Shown piece by piece: positions 1 through 10,290 of a stretch of 64,000 nucleotides of DNA (within the stretch, counting starts at the first letter, position 1; each line of letters begins with the position of its first letter). The notes beneath the pieces were generated by a model. That model ran no database searches, had not been told where the DNA came from, and saw nothing but the letters and a program-made list of their open reading frames with translations. Source of the DNA: Kalaharituber pfeilii. Taxonomy: Eukaryota > Ascomycota > Pezizomycetes > Pezizales > Pezizaceae. The DNA lies in the NCBI GenBank assembly GCA_015179045.1, contig WHUZ01000155.1:1-64000 (forward strand), written 5' to 3'. Made by a program: the position numbers and the translations under genes.

Positions 1-44
1 CTAACTCAAAATCTGTCACGGTGAATGTGCGTGGATACTTGTAA
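1..44 (+). CDS. 3' end of a BTB-family gene (copy 1, partial)
   Basis: The first 44 bases encode the C-terminus (ending VNVRGYL, TAA at 42-44) and match the last codons of the three BTB genes downstream (ends at 5779, 9087, 13433). The gene lies mostly outside the window. It shows that the tandem array has at least four members and continues to the left. Confidence 0.8.
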   Translation, partial: NSKSVTVNVRGYL

Positions 45-437
45 TGAAGATGACCAGGAACCTGTTTGTTAAACGAGAAAACTTAAGTAAAAATAAAAAC
101 CTATTTCCATTTGTGATAGGGAATATTAGAGCCCAGTAATAATGTAACTCACAGGGTTAATCGTCTCTTACATCGCATGTTTAGCCCACTAAGGCACATG
201 TACGCCGATGTATTTTCTTATGTAGATGGCACAGGTCGCAGAGAGTGTATGAGAATTTCTCTGGTGGTTCCTGAGCAGGTTCTTCTAGAGGAGTATTTAA
301 TTCCTTTAGTGTCACTTCCGCAAAAGTTTGAAAGCTCAGTTTGAGGGTTTAGATTGCAATACAAGAAAGAAAATATACTCACCCTTGCCGTCCTTGGGGT
401 CAGTGAACTGATTCCACATACATAAACTAAGAGCGCC
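45..437. other. Intergenic region after BTB copy 1
   Basis: This is the 3' flank of copy 1 and resembles the flanks after the other BTB copies (GAGGCGAAAC/AACGAGAAAAC-type sequence followed by an AT-rich tract). No gene is seen. It ends at the poly(T) that marks the 3' end of a minus-strand LINE. Confidence 0.5.
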
Positions 438-1690
438 TTTTTTTTTTTTTTTTTTCTATTCACGTAACCCCGCATACAGGCTATCAGCCTATGGCAGGGA
501 CCCAGATACCCGGGCCAGGTTTGGAACAACTAACTACGGAATCTACATGCACACCTTGAGCACCCAGTGCTCTCCGTCCCCGGCTACCCCAGATCGAGGC
601 AGGCAAACCAGTACTCGACCGGGTCGCCCTCCACACATTCTTGCTTCCACCCTTTCACCTCTAGGTCCTCCCAGGACTGCCAGGTGACATGCGCCCCATC
701 TTTGTCCTTCCTCTGGGGCCGCTCCAGTTCGGTGCATCTGAACACTACATGCTCAGCACTCCATGCCTCACCACATGTGCATTGTACCTCCTCGCCACTG
801 ACCATCCTCCTCCACATATCTCCGCCTTTTCCAGTTCGCAGCCATGTGTAATTTGTGAGTGCTCTCCTGCCCCACTTCACGAATTTGCCCTTCCCAAACC
901 CTGCACGCTCCCTCTCCTCTTTTCTTTTTCGAACTAACTCTTGACGTAGCCCACCCTCAGTGGCCTGCCCATCATACCTCATGCACTTGGCCCCCTCTTT
1001 GGCCAACTCATCTGCCTTCTCATTGCCCTCTATCCCCACGTGGGCCTTGACCCATGCCAGCTTCACCGCATCCGCCTCCCTTAGCCTCCGCCGCCTCTCT
1101 GCAATCAGCTCTATCACCCACGCTAGGTCTGCGGTCCTTGCCTTGCCAGTTTTTCCTGCTTTCTGGACTGCACTGATAGCTGCCTGAGAGTCTGCGAGTA
1201 GTAGCAATTTTGCACTGCCATCAACTGCTTCAGGGCACCCCTCATTCCTGAGACCTCGCCGTCCCACACAGTTGCTTTTGTGCCTACCCACCAGGACCCT
1301 TCTGACTCACCTGCTACCACCTGCCTCCAGCACCATCCGCCACCAACACCGCCTTCCTCACTGCGGCTGCCATCTGTAAAAATATCCACTGAGTCACCCT
1401 TAGCCTCATTGATGGCCTTTTCCCATTTGGCTGGGGCGTCTTGCTTGCACAGCTTGAGGTCAATGATCTCAATGTCTGCCTGCAGTAGGTGTACATCTCG
1501 TCCCCAGGACACTCTCTCCTCCTCATCAACCTCGAGAGTGCTGGCAATCTTTCCGGCTACTGACTCAAACCCATCATTTTTGTCTGTAGCATAACCCAAG
1601 CTAAAGTCTCTCCAGTCCCTCCCCCTCTCACCCTCTCTGTCTGGAGCTGGGGCTACCATTCCGCTGAAGCTTTCAGGCCATATGAAATAT
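438..1690 (-). mobile_element. LINE family B, 5'-truncated: RNase H plus zinc-knuckle end of ORF2, frameshifted
   Basis: On the minus strand this is the C-terminal part of a non-LTR retrotransposon ORF2. The RNase H-like domain is readable: DIFTDGS, then DGEVSGMRGAL, in one frame (about 1690-1210), then LLLADSQAAI and GNEKADELAKEG in another (about 1230-584). A frameshift near 1205-1230 therefore splits the catalytic domain. A C-x-C-x7-H-x4-C knuckle follows (CTCGEAWSAEHVVFRC). ORF2 stops at 584 and is followed by the family B 3' tail and poly(A), seen as poly(T) at 438-455. The combination of RNase H and knuckle is typical of Tad1-like fungal LINEs. No target-site duplication was found, and the 5' end is approximate where 57-bp repeat sequence begins. 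Confidence 0.85.
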
Positions 1691-1965
1691 AGTAATATGA
1701 GCTGAATTTTACAGGTATGGTAGACCCATTTTAGTAGCAAGAGATATAGCAGAAATGACCTCTAATGATAAAGTATGATAGGCTCTCTTGATGGCAAGAG
1801 ATGAAGTAGAATAAACTGAATTAGACAGGTAGGTTAGCCTTTTGACAGTGCGAAATGAGGCAGAATGAGCCAAGTCTGACAGATATGGCAGGTCACTATT
1901 GACAGTTGGAGATAGGCTCACTCTATAAGGATGGCTGGACAGTTTCATATCACAAGCTGAGGTGG
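1683..1965. repeat. Degenerate 57-bp minisatellite array (copy 1)
   Basis: About four to five decayed units carry the landmarks ACAGGTATGGCAGG, a CTCTCGACGG-like stretch, and GATGTGGCAGAATGAGCT. They match the clearer arrays at 33.5-34.3 kb and 56.6-58.0 kb in the same orientation. Confidence 0.65.
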
Positions 1966-2497
1966 AATGACCTCAACTAATGGTCCTCGGCTACTTCGAT
2001 TCAAACAAACATGATTATTACTATGCGGAATACATGACTGAGAACGACAGAAAAGACAGGGAAACAAATGAGGAGATCTCTATCCATGCTTTGTAGGTTG
2101 CGGAAATTTTGTAGCCCCTGGTGCCCATGCTTCGTCCATCGTGCTCTTGCTGACTAAGTAGGGGCAAACCGAAGGACCCCCCAGTCTCTTCCTCGCGGAG
2201 GTCCGAGTCGTTAAGGTAACGTGGACGGTGGGTGGGTGATTTCGCAACTCACGCGGCTTGGAGAAGCGCCAGCGTCTCCCTCTCTATCTTCTATATACTG
2301 AGCATCCCCGACCTGCCTGCCTATGACTACCAGAAAGGATCACCCAAACGGGAAACCAGGGACTCCCCTCCGGCTTGGTGGCGCCCACTAGTGGCTTGTG
2401 GCTTGCCCTCTCTTCTGTGGCGAGCCCATCTTGTGGCCTCGGAGGTTCTGGTGGCTGCTCTCGAGCCTCCCATTAGCTTGCGGCTGAACCGCTAAAT
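1966..2497. other. Unassigned spacer
   Basis: A GC-richer stretch between two 57-bp arrays. No coding exon, TIR or tail is recognised. Confidence 0.4.
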
Positions 2498-2692
2498 TTA
2501 ACAGGTATATGTAATAAGCCTCTTTCAATAGTGCAAGATATAACAGAATGAGCTCAATTTAATAGGTATGACTTACATTTCTCTCCATGCTATAAGATGT
2601 CGTGGAATAAGCTGAATTTGATAGCCATGACAGATTTCTCACCATATGCAATCCCTCGTCATAGCCCTTAGGGCGGCATGCGAGTGATGATA

Positions 2693-2724
<32 letters not shown>

Positions 2725-2780
2725 AAGGCACCATTTGCAATATGGTAGAATAAGCTGAATTTTACAGGTGTGACAAATTT
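2498..2780. repeat. 57-bp minisatellite array (copy 2), interrupted by a retro-insertion
   Basis: Units with TTTAACAGGTATAT, GCAAGATATAACAGAATGAGC and similar blocks. A family A LINE tail (2653-2728) sits inside the array and the repeat resumes after it. Confidence 0.65.
2653..2728 (+). mobile_element. LINE family A tail insertion, with T-run plus A-run
   Basis: Contains the family A 3' hairpin (CTCGTCATAGCCC, then GGGCGGCATGCGAG), followed by 12 T and about 22 A. A 13-bp target-site duplication CACCATATGCAAT / CACCATTTGCAAT (2640-2652, 2729-2741, one mismatch) flanks it. Only the last ~75 bp of the parent LINE were inserted. Confidence 0.85.
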
Positions 2781-2920
2781 CAGTGTTCCCAACAGGCGCC
2801 GGTCACGCCGCCTGGCTTGGCAGGCCTGAAACCGCCTGGGGCGGCCCGGCGGAGCTTTAAAAATCAGGCCAGGCCCAGGCGTAGATTTTTACGGTCCAGG
2901 CCGGCCCATTGGGAACACTG
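2781..2920. mobile_element. GC-rich MITE with CAGTGTTCCCAA termini (hAT-like)
   Basis: A 140-bp element that begins CAGTGTTCCCAAC and ends TTGGGAACACTG, a 12-bp terminal inverted repeat. The interior is rich in GGCCGG/CCTGGGCC blocks that can pair. CAGTG termini suit the hAT superfamily, but no 8-bp target-site duplication is visible. A related right end occurs at 42077-42088. Confidence 0.55.
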
Positions 2921-3547
2921 CGCGGCACAGTCCATGGACAATATTGTGCTAGCGCACTGCAAGCTGTGCCTCTAGAGGTCTTTAAGCAGTAGATACGTGA
3001 ATCATCGAGGTAGCTTCTCCATAAGATCAGGGACGATGTGTCAGTCGGCAGCTGGCAAGCACTCATCCCCGTCCTTACCGCACCCAGAACGGGACTGTTG
3101 AAGAATATGCAGCGCTGAAGTGAAACATCGTGCACAGTGGTTGGGTGTGCTGAAACATATGCAACCTGAGCTGTGGCCATGATGCAGACTGACGTTTCAT
3201 GATTCTATGGTCTTCTATTTCCTATGCCGATTATATCCTCTTTACCGGCTGAATCCGCTGCTAGGCGCAACCTCATTCCGCACCAATGATTGTTTAGTTG
3301 GGTACGAAGGTACTTCCTGAATTTTGCTGCATAAATAGGGCCGTTTTGGGACGCATATTTGGGGTTATTCTGTTAGAATTAATCAACTGTATCCCACCGC
3401 ACTTTAGCTCGTAATCTGTAGTTTACCACAGGGACACCACCGAGTACTAAATTTAACTTGGCAACTTTTGATCAGAATTTGTATCCTCCTGTTGCACGAA
3501 GTAGAGGCTTTTCGGTCAGATACTCAGAGTTCTGTCCCTCATTGGCC
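2921..3547. other. Unassigned region
   Basis: Only short open frames are present and no domain is recognised. The right end is the target of the LINE at 3562. Confidence 0.4.
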
Positions 3548-3561
3548 AATTGCCGTGCTAC

Positions 3562-3916
3562 CCTGGCAGGCCTGTTAGGGGGCAAAGGGCTACGAGCCTG
3601 GCAGCATAAACTCGGTAGGACGGACGGACCAGAGTGCAGGTGGTGCGGGGAGGAGGAGGAGACCACTGAGCACGTACTGGGCAGATGTCGGACAGGGAAC
3701 CTGAAATGGCGAGGGGTAAAGGAGGCACTCCTTGCACCCCCACCAAGGGGCGAAGGAGAAGGGGACCCGATAGCCGCGCTGATGGACAGTGAGCGTGGAC
3801 ATAGTCATAGTCACCGTACTTTCCTTTATATCCTTATAATCTCAGGCTGTATATAATATCGCCATAGCCCACAGGGCGGCACGCGATTAATGATATAAAA
3901 AAAAAAAGAAAAAGAA
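3562..3916 (+). mobile_element. LINE family A, 355-bp truncated copy with ORF2 zinc knuckle
   Basis: The insertion is bounded by the perfect 14-bp target-site duplication AATTGCCGTGCTAC (3548-3561, 3917-3930). The plus frame reads the end of ORF2: LAGLLGGKGLRAW, DGPECRWCG, and a C-x2-C-x8-H-x4-C knuckle (CGEEEETTEHVLGRC). After the ORF come an ATCGCC..GCGAT version of the family A hairpin and poly(A). It ties the family A tail directly to an ORF2 knuckle end. Confidence 0.9.
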
Positions 3917-3930
3917 AATTGCCGTGCTAC

Positions 3931-4734
3931 TTAGTACTTACTTCTTTTGAGTGTAACCGTATCTGTCAGAATGGAAGAGTGGTCAATGATGTGCAGTGTG
4001 TCGTACGTGGGTACGCGACCCGTTTACGAGTGGAACGTCACACCCAATGTAATGCTGGTTTAGATCGCTTGAATGTTATGGAGCGAATTTTATGAAATAT
4101 ACAGGGACCTTTCGTCAGATTCACGTTGAGGCGCCGGTTATCGTCTTTTTTTTTTTTTTTATCGCGTAACCCCGCTTATCTGTCATCGTGCTGACTTGGA
4201 GAGACCACCATAGTTGTCAGGCCACCATAGCTGCAGAAGAGACTGGGATATCAGCCCAGATGGACGTTGCCACGTTTCTACATTCATCGCGAGCTGCTGG
4301 AGGTCTATATGCAACAACCACAATTTTCCCAAGCACATCATTGTCGATTGCTTTGCATCGCGCTAAAGGGCTCGTGCCGAGAGCAACCATCAAAGTTACT
4401 CGGAATAATTGCTAAGCAGACACATTTACTGTGCAGGGGACTCCACATAGGCGGCAATTATCTGACAGATGGGAGGCCTGCCAAGAACATAAACGAGAGA
4501 TGAACCCCGCAATTGGCTACATTCAGAGATCTAGCAACGCCAAGTGAGGCGTCATGACTTCTGCTGCAACGTTAATCTCTCCCTCCGCCCATCTGCCGAG
4601 GTTGAGTATAGTGGAGTACTAGTAGACGATACGTTGGTGCATCGGCGATTCTGGTTTTTGCACTCCTCCACCCAGTGTGCTCGCTCGTGAAATTAAGATA
4701 AAGATTTCAGTATTCTCCAGCAACAGCATATACC
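3931..4734. other. 5' flank of BTB copy 2
   Basis: From about 4430 the sequence resembles the flanks of copies 3 and 4 (GACAGATGGGAGGCCTGCCAAG-like block, then CACCCAGTGTGCTCGCTCGTGAAAT and TATTCTCCAGCAACAGCATATACC just before the ATG), so it probably holds the shared promoter and 5' UTR. No canonical TATA box could be fixed. Confidence 0.5.
4146..4178 (-). mobile_element. Family B LINE tail remnant
   Basis: Poly(T) followed by ATCGCGTAACCCCGCTTATC, the reverse complement of a decayed family B 3' end. A possible imperfect target repeat is TTATCGTC / TTATCTGTC. Confidence 0.55.
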
Positions 4735-5779
4735 ATGGAGTGCGTATAATCAATCATGTCTGAGATGTCTTTCCTTATCTTCACTCAGCTAACCATCATT
4801 CCATAGCCCAACTCTAGAATACCTATTCTCTCCCTTCTTCACAATTGTACTGAAAAACCCCGAGGGTGCCGATTTCACCAATGACGCAACCATTGAGACC
4901 AATTCAGAACTGCCTCAGAAGCGCAAATTTTATGTGCATAGGGGCTTGCTAGCATCGCTGTCTCCAGAGCTGGACAAACATGCAAACAACAACATGAAGG
5001 AAGGCCTCGAAGGTAATATGGAATTGAGTGATGTGGAAGAAGCAACAATGAAGGCATTTCTCGAGTGGGCATATACAAAGGACTACACAATGTGAGTGAC
5101 TGTGTTGCCCTCCTGTACGATGTTCGATTGAGGATGAGATTCACCATGAGAACACAGTATTTGCTAAAAGGTATATAGTCCAAATCCAAACACTGCTTCA
5201 GCTCTACTCAAACACACTAAGCTTTATGCACTTGCCGATCGCTTCAATATTGCAACCCTGAAAGACCTGGTGTATTCGAGGATTGCTAAACTTCTCACTG
5301 ACCTTGGGAAAATAAAGGAAGCAGCAGATATTGGGGCACTCCTGTCAGCAATTACGTATGCATTCGACAACCTTCCATGCCTCACACCTACCTCATGCGA
5401 CAGCATTCAAGCTTTTATGCCCTCGGAGAAGTTGCTAAAGTACTTTGCACAATACAGTGCATGGTTACTGGAAGTTCTTAAGGACAAGAACGAATTCAGC
5501 ACACTGCTTATATCTTGTGGAGACTTTGTTAGAGCTGTACTCTCAGTATCGAGGGCAGCTGTATCGGCTCCCTGCACGGACATTAAGGCTAGAAGCAATG
5601 GAGAGCAAGTCAGCGCGACGGTTGATGGAATCGCCGTCACCTTATACAGCCGGAATGAGCCGGGTCAACCATCATATCAAGGCTCAGTACAGCTCCAGCA
5701 TTACTGTCAGTCTTATCATTCTTATGACTCTACCCAATTTTCCACACAAGTGGCGGTGAATGTGCGTGGATACTTGTAA
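4735..5779 (+). CDS. BTB/POZ domain protein, tandem copy 2
   Basis: Three-exon model. Exon 1 (4735-4739) is only ATGGA; intron 4740-4806 has donor GTGCGT, branch CTAAC and acceptor ATAG; exon 2 is 4807-5091; intron 5092-5178 has donor GTGAGT and acceptor ATAG; exon 3 is 5179-5779. The frame is intact and predicts 296 aa starting MDPTLEYLFSP. Residues about 15-95 are BTB-like (FYVHRGLLASLSPEL at 43-57, then MELSDVEEATMKAFLEWAY). A helical region follows (KLYALADRFNIATLKDL from about 112) and a Tyr/Ser-rich C-terminal tail. BTB domains of this kind bind partners, often cullin-3; no partner domain is present, so the function is unknown. The same splice pattern works in copies 3 and 4, which supports the model. 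Confidence 0.85.
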
Positions 5780-6226
5780 AGCAAAATAGCGTAGCGCTGC
5801 AAGGTCATTGGTTTACATTACAGCAGTAACAATAAACCTGTTAGAGGCGAAACTTTAGTTAAAGTTATAACCTATTGCCATATGTGATGAAGAGTCTTCA
5901 GGTAACAACAACTTTCACCATGCTAAGTTTATCTTTTACATCGCATATGACTTAGAGGTGATTTACGCTTAAGTACACTGTTGTATTATGTTAGTGAAGG
6001 CGAAGTGCGTGCGGAGTACCGCTCTAAACTACAGACACGAAAAGGAAATGTATGCGGCCTCCTCAAGTTTGAAGTTAGGAATTGCCCGTATGCGTAATGT
6101 CACGTCGCCTACCCATCAGAGAGATATCCACTCGAGATGCACCGTAAAGCTGCCGAATGTCCGTTCGCCCAATCGACCGAGAGCTTACAATAAGGCACGA
6201 GCACAGGAAAACACCTGGGTAGGAGC

Positions 6227-6280
6227 TTTTTTTTTTTCTGTCAATCACGTAACCCCGCTTATCGCTGTTCGCTATGGCAG
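6227..6280 (-). mobile_element. Family B LINE tail insertion
   Basis: Poly(T), then AATCACGTAACCCCGCTTATC and CTGTTCGCTATGGCAGG: the reverse complement of the family B 3' end. No clear target duplication. Confidence 0.7.
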
Positions 6281-6879
6281 GCTCCTGGTTTGAAACCCTC
6301 GATGCTCGGAGGCAAGCATTTTGGTTAGGGAGCTTGGAGGAGTATGACAAAGACGATCTGTGGTTATGAAAGTGGCTGGAGCCACTGAATGCAAGGTAAA
6401 GATTATATTACTAGAGAGAAGGCATCTATATGTGCCTGATAACGGCGCTATAGAGAGGTCAAGCTCCAAGCGTTCCAGTAAGCTACACTTTGCAATACGC
6501 TGCATATCGTAGTTTCTGTAAGACTCTAACCGTAAAGAATGTGAGTGCCTTATAGACAGCTACACATATGTATTCAGGACGTATATAGGGTAAGTACTGT
6601 GCATGCTGCTGGGAATGGCAAGTGAATATTTTTGTTCATTATACATATGCAGCCTCTGAACTCCTCTGACGAGGCACGACTGACGTACGAGCCTGCGCTT
6701 GTGTCAGGATGAGTTATGCATAATATGCAGTTGAGGGGGATTAAGTATGCAGTGTAAGAGGAGAGCGATAGCAACTACTAACGCTATCCTCAGAGATGAC
6801 TGGAAGGTTGAGAATTAGCGGAATACACATACAAGATTTGTATTCACATGCAGTAGTTGCATGGGGCCCTGTAGAGTAC

Positions 6880-6946
6880 TTTTTTTTTTTTTTTTTTTTT
6901 TTTTCATTACTCGCATGCCGCCCTATGGGCTATGGCGAGGTAAATA
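6880..6946 (-). mobile_element. Family A LINE tail insertion
   Basis: A run of about 25 T, then CATTACTCGCATGCCGCCC and GGGCTATGGCGAGG, the reverse complement of the family A tail. A short duplication TAGAGTAC flanks it (6872-6879, 6947-6954). Confidence 0.8.
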
Positions 6947-7500
6947 TAGAGTACAGTGGTGTGCGAGCGACGGGACGAACGGCTCAAATTCCGTTACTAT
7001 ATGCGAACACCACATCATTAATTAAAAACCAAAATAACTATACCCAGGGTAGCATATAAGCTCAAAGGGAGCAAGATTGGCAAGATTTTGGATAGACAGG
7101 GTCATACTTACATATGCAGCGATGAGAGCCGCGGATGTTGTAGTCGTTATCAGTGGGGGTTGAAAGCCAGGCGCTACAGAACGTTTTAGGATGAGTGGTA
7201 ACACACGCGAACCTTCTCAGAACTGTCATCACATCACTGTACACCAAGAACAGAACGGGTTACCAATCGAATAATGGCCTTGTAGGCACTCCATCAATCC
7301 AAAGAGACCCACATCCATCAGATTTGTTTTTTGTATGCCGGGGAATATACTTGATTAGCGAGTACAACTACGCACCTGGCTCAACTTAACAGTGAAATAC
7401 CCAGAATGCTGGGAATTGTATACAGAGTGCTCTACACAGGAGTGATATTGGTGAATTTGAATGTGTCGCGACACATGTCCTTGCAATCGAGTACAGGTGT

Positions 7501-7559
7501 GCCCTGCCATGGCGAAAAGCTGCACGCGGGGTTACGTGAAATAAAAAAAAAAAAAAAAA
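7501..7559 (+). mobile_element. Family B LINE tail insertion, 59 bp, with TSD
   Basis: CCCTGCCATGGCGAAAAGC, GCGGGGTTACGTGAAAT and poly(A), flanked by the perfect 12-bp duplication GAGTACAGGTGT (7489-7500, 7560-7571). Confidence 0.9.
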
Positions 7560-8076
7560 GAGTACAGGTGTAGTGGCATGCAAGCTCGTGGCACCTCTGC
7601 ATGCAAGGGTGAACTAGCTACTCCAATTCATAATACTGTAGTTCCAAAGACTGCGCAGGGTTAATGCGAGAAAAAAAAAAAAAAAAGAAACTGAGAACTT
7701 GAACGCCACACATACAAACTTTTAACATATTCGTCCCTTCTCTACTTACTGTCATTCCCATCTAACCAATGATAACATAAAAATCCTTGAGCAGTAATTA
7801 TTGTGCGCATTTGCAGGGGAGTCCACGCAGGCGGCAACCTGGAACATGGATGGCCTGCCAAGAACGGAAAATGGGGATGACTGCATAATGTACGAGGAAT
7901 GAGAGGTGTGAGTCTACGTCCTCTCCGCCCACCTACCAAGGGTTTAATACAGTACTTGTAGACAGTATATTTGCGCATCGGTGATTTTTCCTGCTTTGCA
8001 ATAATTCCTCCACCCAGTGCACTCGCTCATGAAATCAAGTTAAAGTTTTCAGTATTCTCCAGCAACGGCATATACC

Positions 8077-9087
8077 ATGGAGTGCGTATAATCAATCCTG
8101 TCTGAGTTGTCTGTCCTTACCCTCACTCTGCTAAGCATCATTCCATAGTCCAACTCTGGAATACCTATTCTCTCCCTTCTTCACAATCGTACTGAAGAAC
8201 CCCCAGGGTGTTGATATTACCAATGACACTACGACTGCGACCAATTCAGCACTACCTCAGAAGCGCAAATTTTATGTGCATAGGAGCTTGCTAGCATCAC
8301 TGTCCCCAGAGCTGGAGAAACATGCAAACAATATGAAGGAGGGCCTTGGAGGTGTTCTGGAATTGAGTGATGTAGAAGAAGCAACGATGAAGGCACTCCT
8401 TGAGTGGGCATATACAAAGGATTACACAATGTGAGTAACTGTATTGCCCTTCATTACAATGTTCATTGAGGGTGACAACATCAAATGTGCTAAAAGATAT
8501 ATAGTCCTAATCCAACATCTGCTTCAGCTCTGCCCAAACACACCAAGCTCTACGCACTCGCTGATCGCTTCAATATTGCAACCCTGAAGGACCTGGTGTA
8601 TTCGAGAATTACTAAACTTCTCACTGATCTTGGGAAGATGAAGGAGGCAGCAGACATTGAGGCACTCCTGTTAGCAATTACGTACGCATTCGACCACCTC
8701 CCATCCTGTACTGCCAGTTCGCCTGACGGCATCCAAGCTGCACCCTCGGAGAGGTTGCTCAAGCACTTCGCACAATATAGTGCATGGTTACTTAATGTTC
8801 TTAAGGACAAGAAAGAATTCTGCCAGCTGCTTTTATCTTGCACAGACTTTGCCAGAGCTGTACTCTTAGTGTCCAGGGCGGCAGCAGCACCTCCCTGGGT
8901 GGACAGGGTCGGAGGAATCGCGGAAATCACCGTGACGCTGGATGGGGTGCCCGTCACTGTACGTGGCCAGTATCCAGAATCTGGTCGGCCAACCTATCAG
9001 GGTTCAGTGCAGCTTCCGTTTTATTGCACCAGTTATGGCCATAGTAATTCCAAGACAGTGACGGTGAATGTGCAAGGACACTTGTAA
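8077..9087 (+). CDS. BTB/POZ domain protein, tandem copy 3
   Basis: Exon 1 is 8077-8081 (ATGGA); intron 8082-8148 (donor GTGCGT, branch CTAAG, acceptor ATAG); exon 2 8149-8430; intron 8431-8504 (GTGAGT..ATAG); exon 3 8505-9087. The joined frame is open and gives 289 aa. The BTB core (KRKFYVHRSLLASLSPELEK, ALLEWAYTKDYT) and the helical segment (KLYALADRFNIATL) match copies 2 and 4. The C-terminal tail differs most between copies, with GGxAEITVTLDGVPVTVRGQ here. The function is unknown; tandem BTB families in fungi often expand rapidly. No stop codon or frameshift is seen. Confidence 0.85.
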
Positions 9088-9145
9088 TGGAAATAAAGCC
9101 ATACAGTGCTGGAAGGTAATTGGTTTACCTTAGAGTAGTATCAAC

Positions 9146-9196
9146 TTTTTTTTTTTGGTCACGTAACCACGCATACAGGCTACCAGCCTATAGCAG
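9146..9196 (-). mobile_element. Family B LINE tail in the 3' flank of BTB copy 3
   Basis: Poly(T) then GGTCACGTAACCACGCATAC and an AGGCTACCAGCCT stem. The flank of copy 4 (GTAGTAAGTAACAAGAAAC at 13481-13499) lacks the insertion, so it acts as a paralogous empty site. Confidence 0.7.
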
Positions 9197-9339
9197 AGAT
9201 AGTGTAACAAGAAACCAGTTGTTTAGTGAGTATATTTCTAAATTTGTTGCCATTTGTGAGGAAAAAATATGTAAATTTACGTATAGCACCCAGTAGCAAC
9301 GTAACTTCACTGAGTTGAGCTTATCTATTCACGGCATTG

Positions 9340-10075
9340 GGCAGCCCAGCACCAAAAGACACAAACATGAGCAAAGGTGCCAGAACGATGCTAGCCAGAA
9401 GTACCCGCCTCGAGGCCCCGCTACTCAAGTCGATCAGTGAGAGACTCGGTGGAATCAATCTGACTGAGATGCTTGCAGCAGTGGATGATGTCATCGCACA
9501 CATTAAGCAATGTATTGTAGACCAGAAGACAAGACCAAACTTCGAGCCAACGAACAGGTTCCTACAGCGAATTGGCCTCCTACACATATCGGTAACGCTA
9601 CTTGCAGCAACCTCCGGGGCGGAGACTAGTACCCAGCAAGTAGATGAGCGGAGAAGCTTTGCAAAAGGAAAGGAGCACACAGACTGATCCGGAAACACCA
9701 CCTCTGCTGTCTTACGCAGCAATAGTTTCACAACACATCCCACCGGAAACACCACCCCCGCTGTCGTATGCAGCAATTGTTTCTCAACACATTCCACCAA
9801 ACACACCCCCGACAAAGAAATCTGACCTACCTCCAATGGCACCATGCAAAAGGCCGGATGAAGTCCACCGCTCCCCAATCCAAAAACGCAGAAAGGGGGT
9901 CCAGTGTGGACCCCCAAAGCAGAAGGAAAAGAAGCCTCCAACATCATGTCCAAAAGCAAGAACATCCCAGAAAGAAAGACTCCCGCAATCTGGCCGAGTA
10001 GTTGTAGTACACGGAATAGCGGTGATGAAGAAACTTGGGAAAGTAAGAGATTGGATGGAAAAGGCGAACCCGTGG
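9340..10075 (+). pseudogene. Orphan LINE ORF1 (gag-like) relic, frameshifted and 3'-truncated
   Basis: Two overlapping frames make one ORF1-like protein. The first (9337-9687) has an alpha-helical N-terminus. The second (from about 9650) is Pro-rich with a repeated SYAAIVSQHIPP motif, typical of LINE ORF1 linkers, a basic stretch (PIQKRRKGVQ), and the start of the C-terminal domain (VVVHGIAVMKKLGKVRDW). The homologous domain in the other ORF1s of this window runs about 60 residues further. Here it breaks off into a TTTTA microsatellite at about 10075, so the 3' end is lost, which is the reverse of normal LINE 5' truncation. Confidence 0.6.
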
Positions 10076-10290
10076 TTTTATTTTATTTTATTTTATTTTT
10101 TTGTAATGACTTATCGCTTGATTCACTTATTCTAAAAATCTCCGACCTATATATGTTTCTCTAGTCTCGTTCCCTTCCCTCCAATATTCTCTGCGAAGTA
10201 ACAGTCTCTTTGACGTACACCCTTTTTTCTTTGTTCCTTTGTTCCTAAATCTTGCTCGCATTCCTTTATTTGCATTATTCTCAACAGTAC

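Larger units (their letters stand above)
5780..8076. other. Intergenic region between BTB copies 2 and 3
   Basis: Apart from three LINE tail insertions (annotated separately) no gene is seen. The last ~290 bp resemble the flanks upstream of copies 2 and 4 and probably carry the promoter. Confidence 0.5.

Noticed and set aside
4735..4806. Start of BTB copy 2 at ATGGAGTGCGTATAA without splicing
   Set aside because: The frame stops after four codons in copies 2 and 3 and cannot reach the BTB domain; the splice model works in all three copies.
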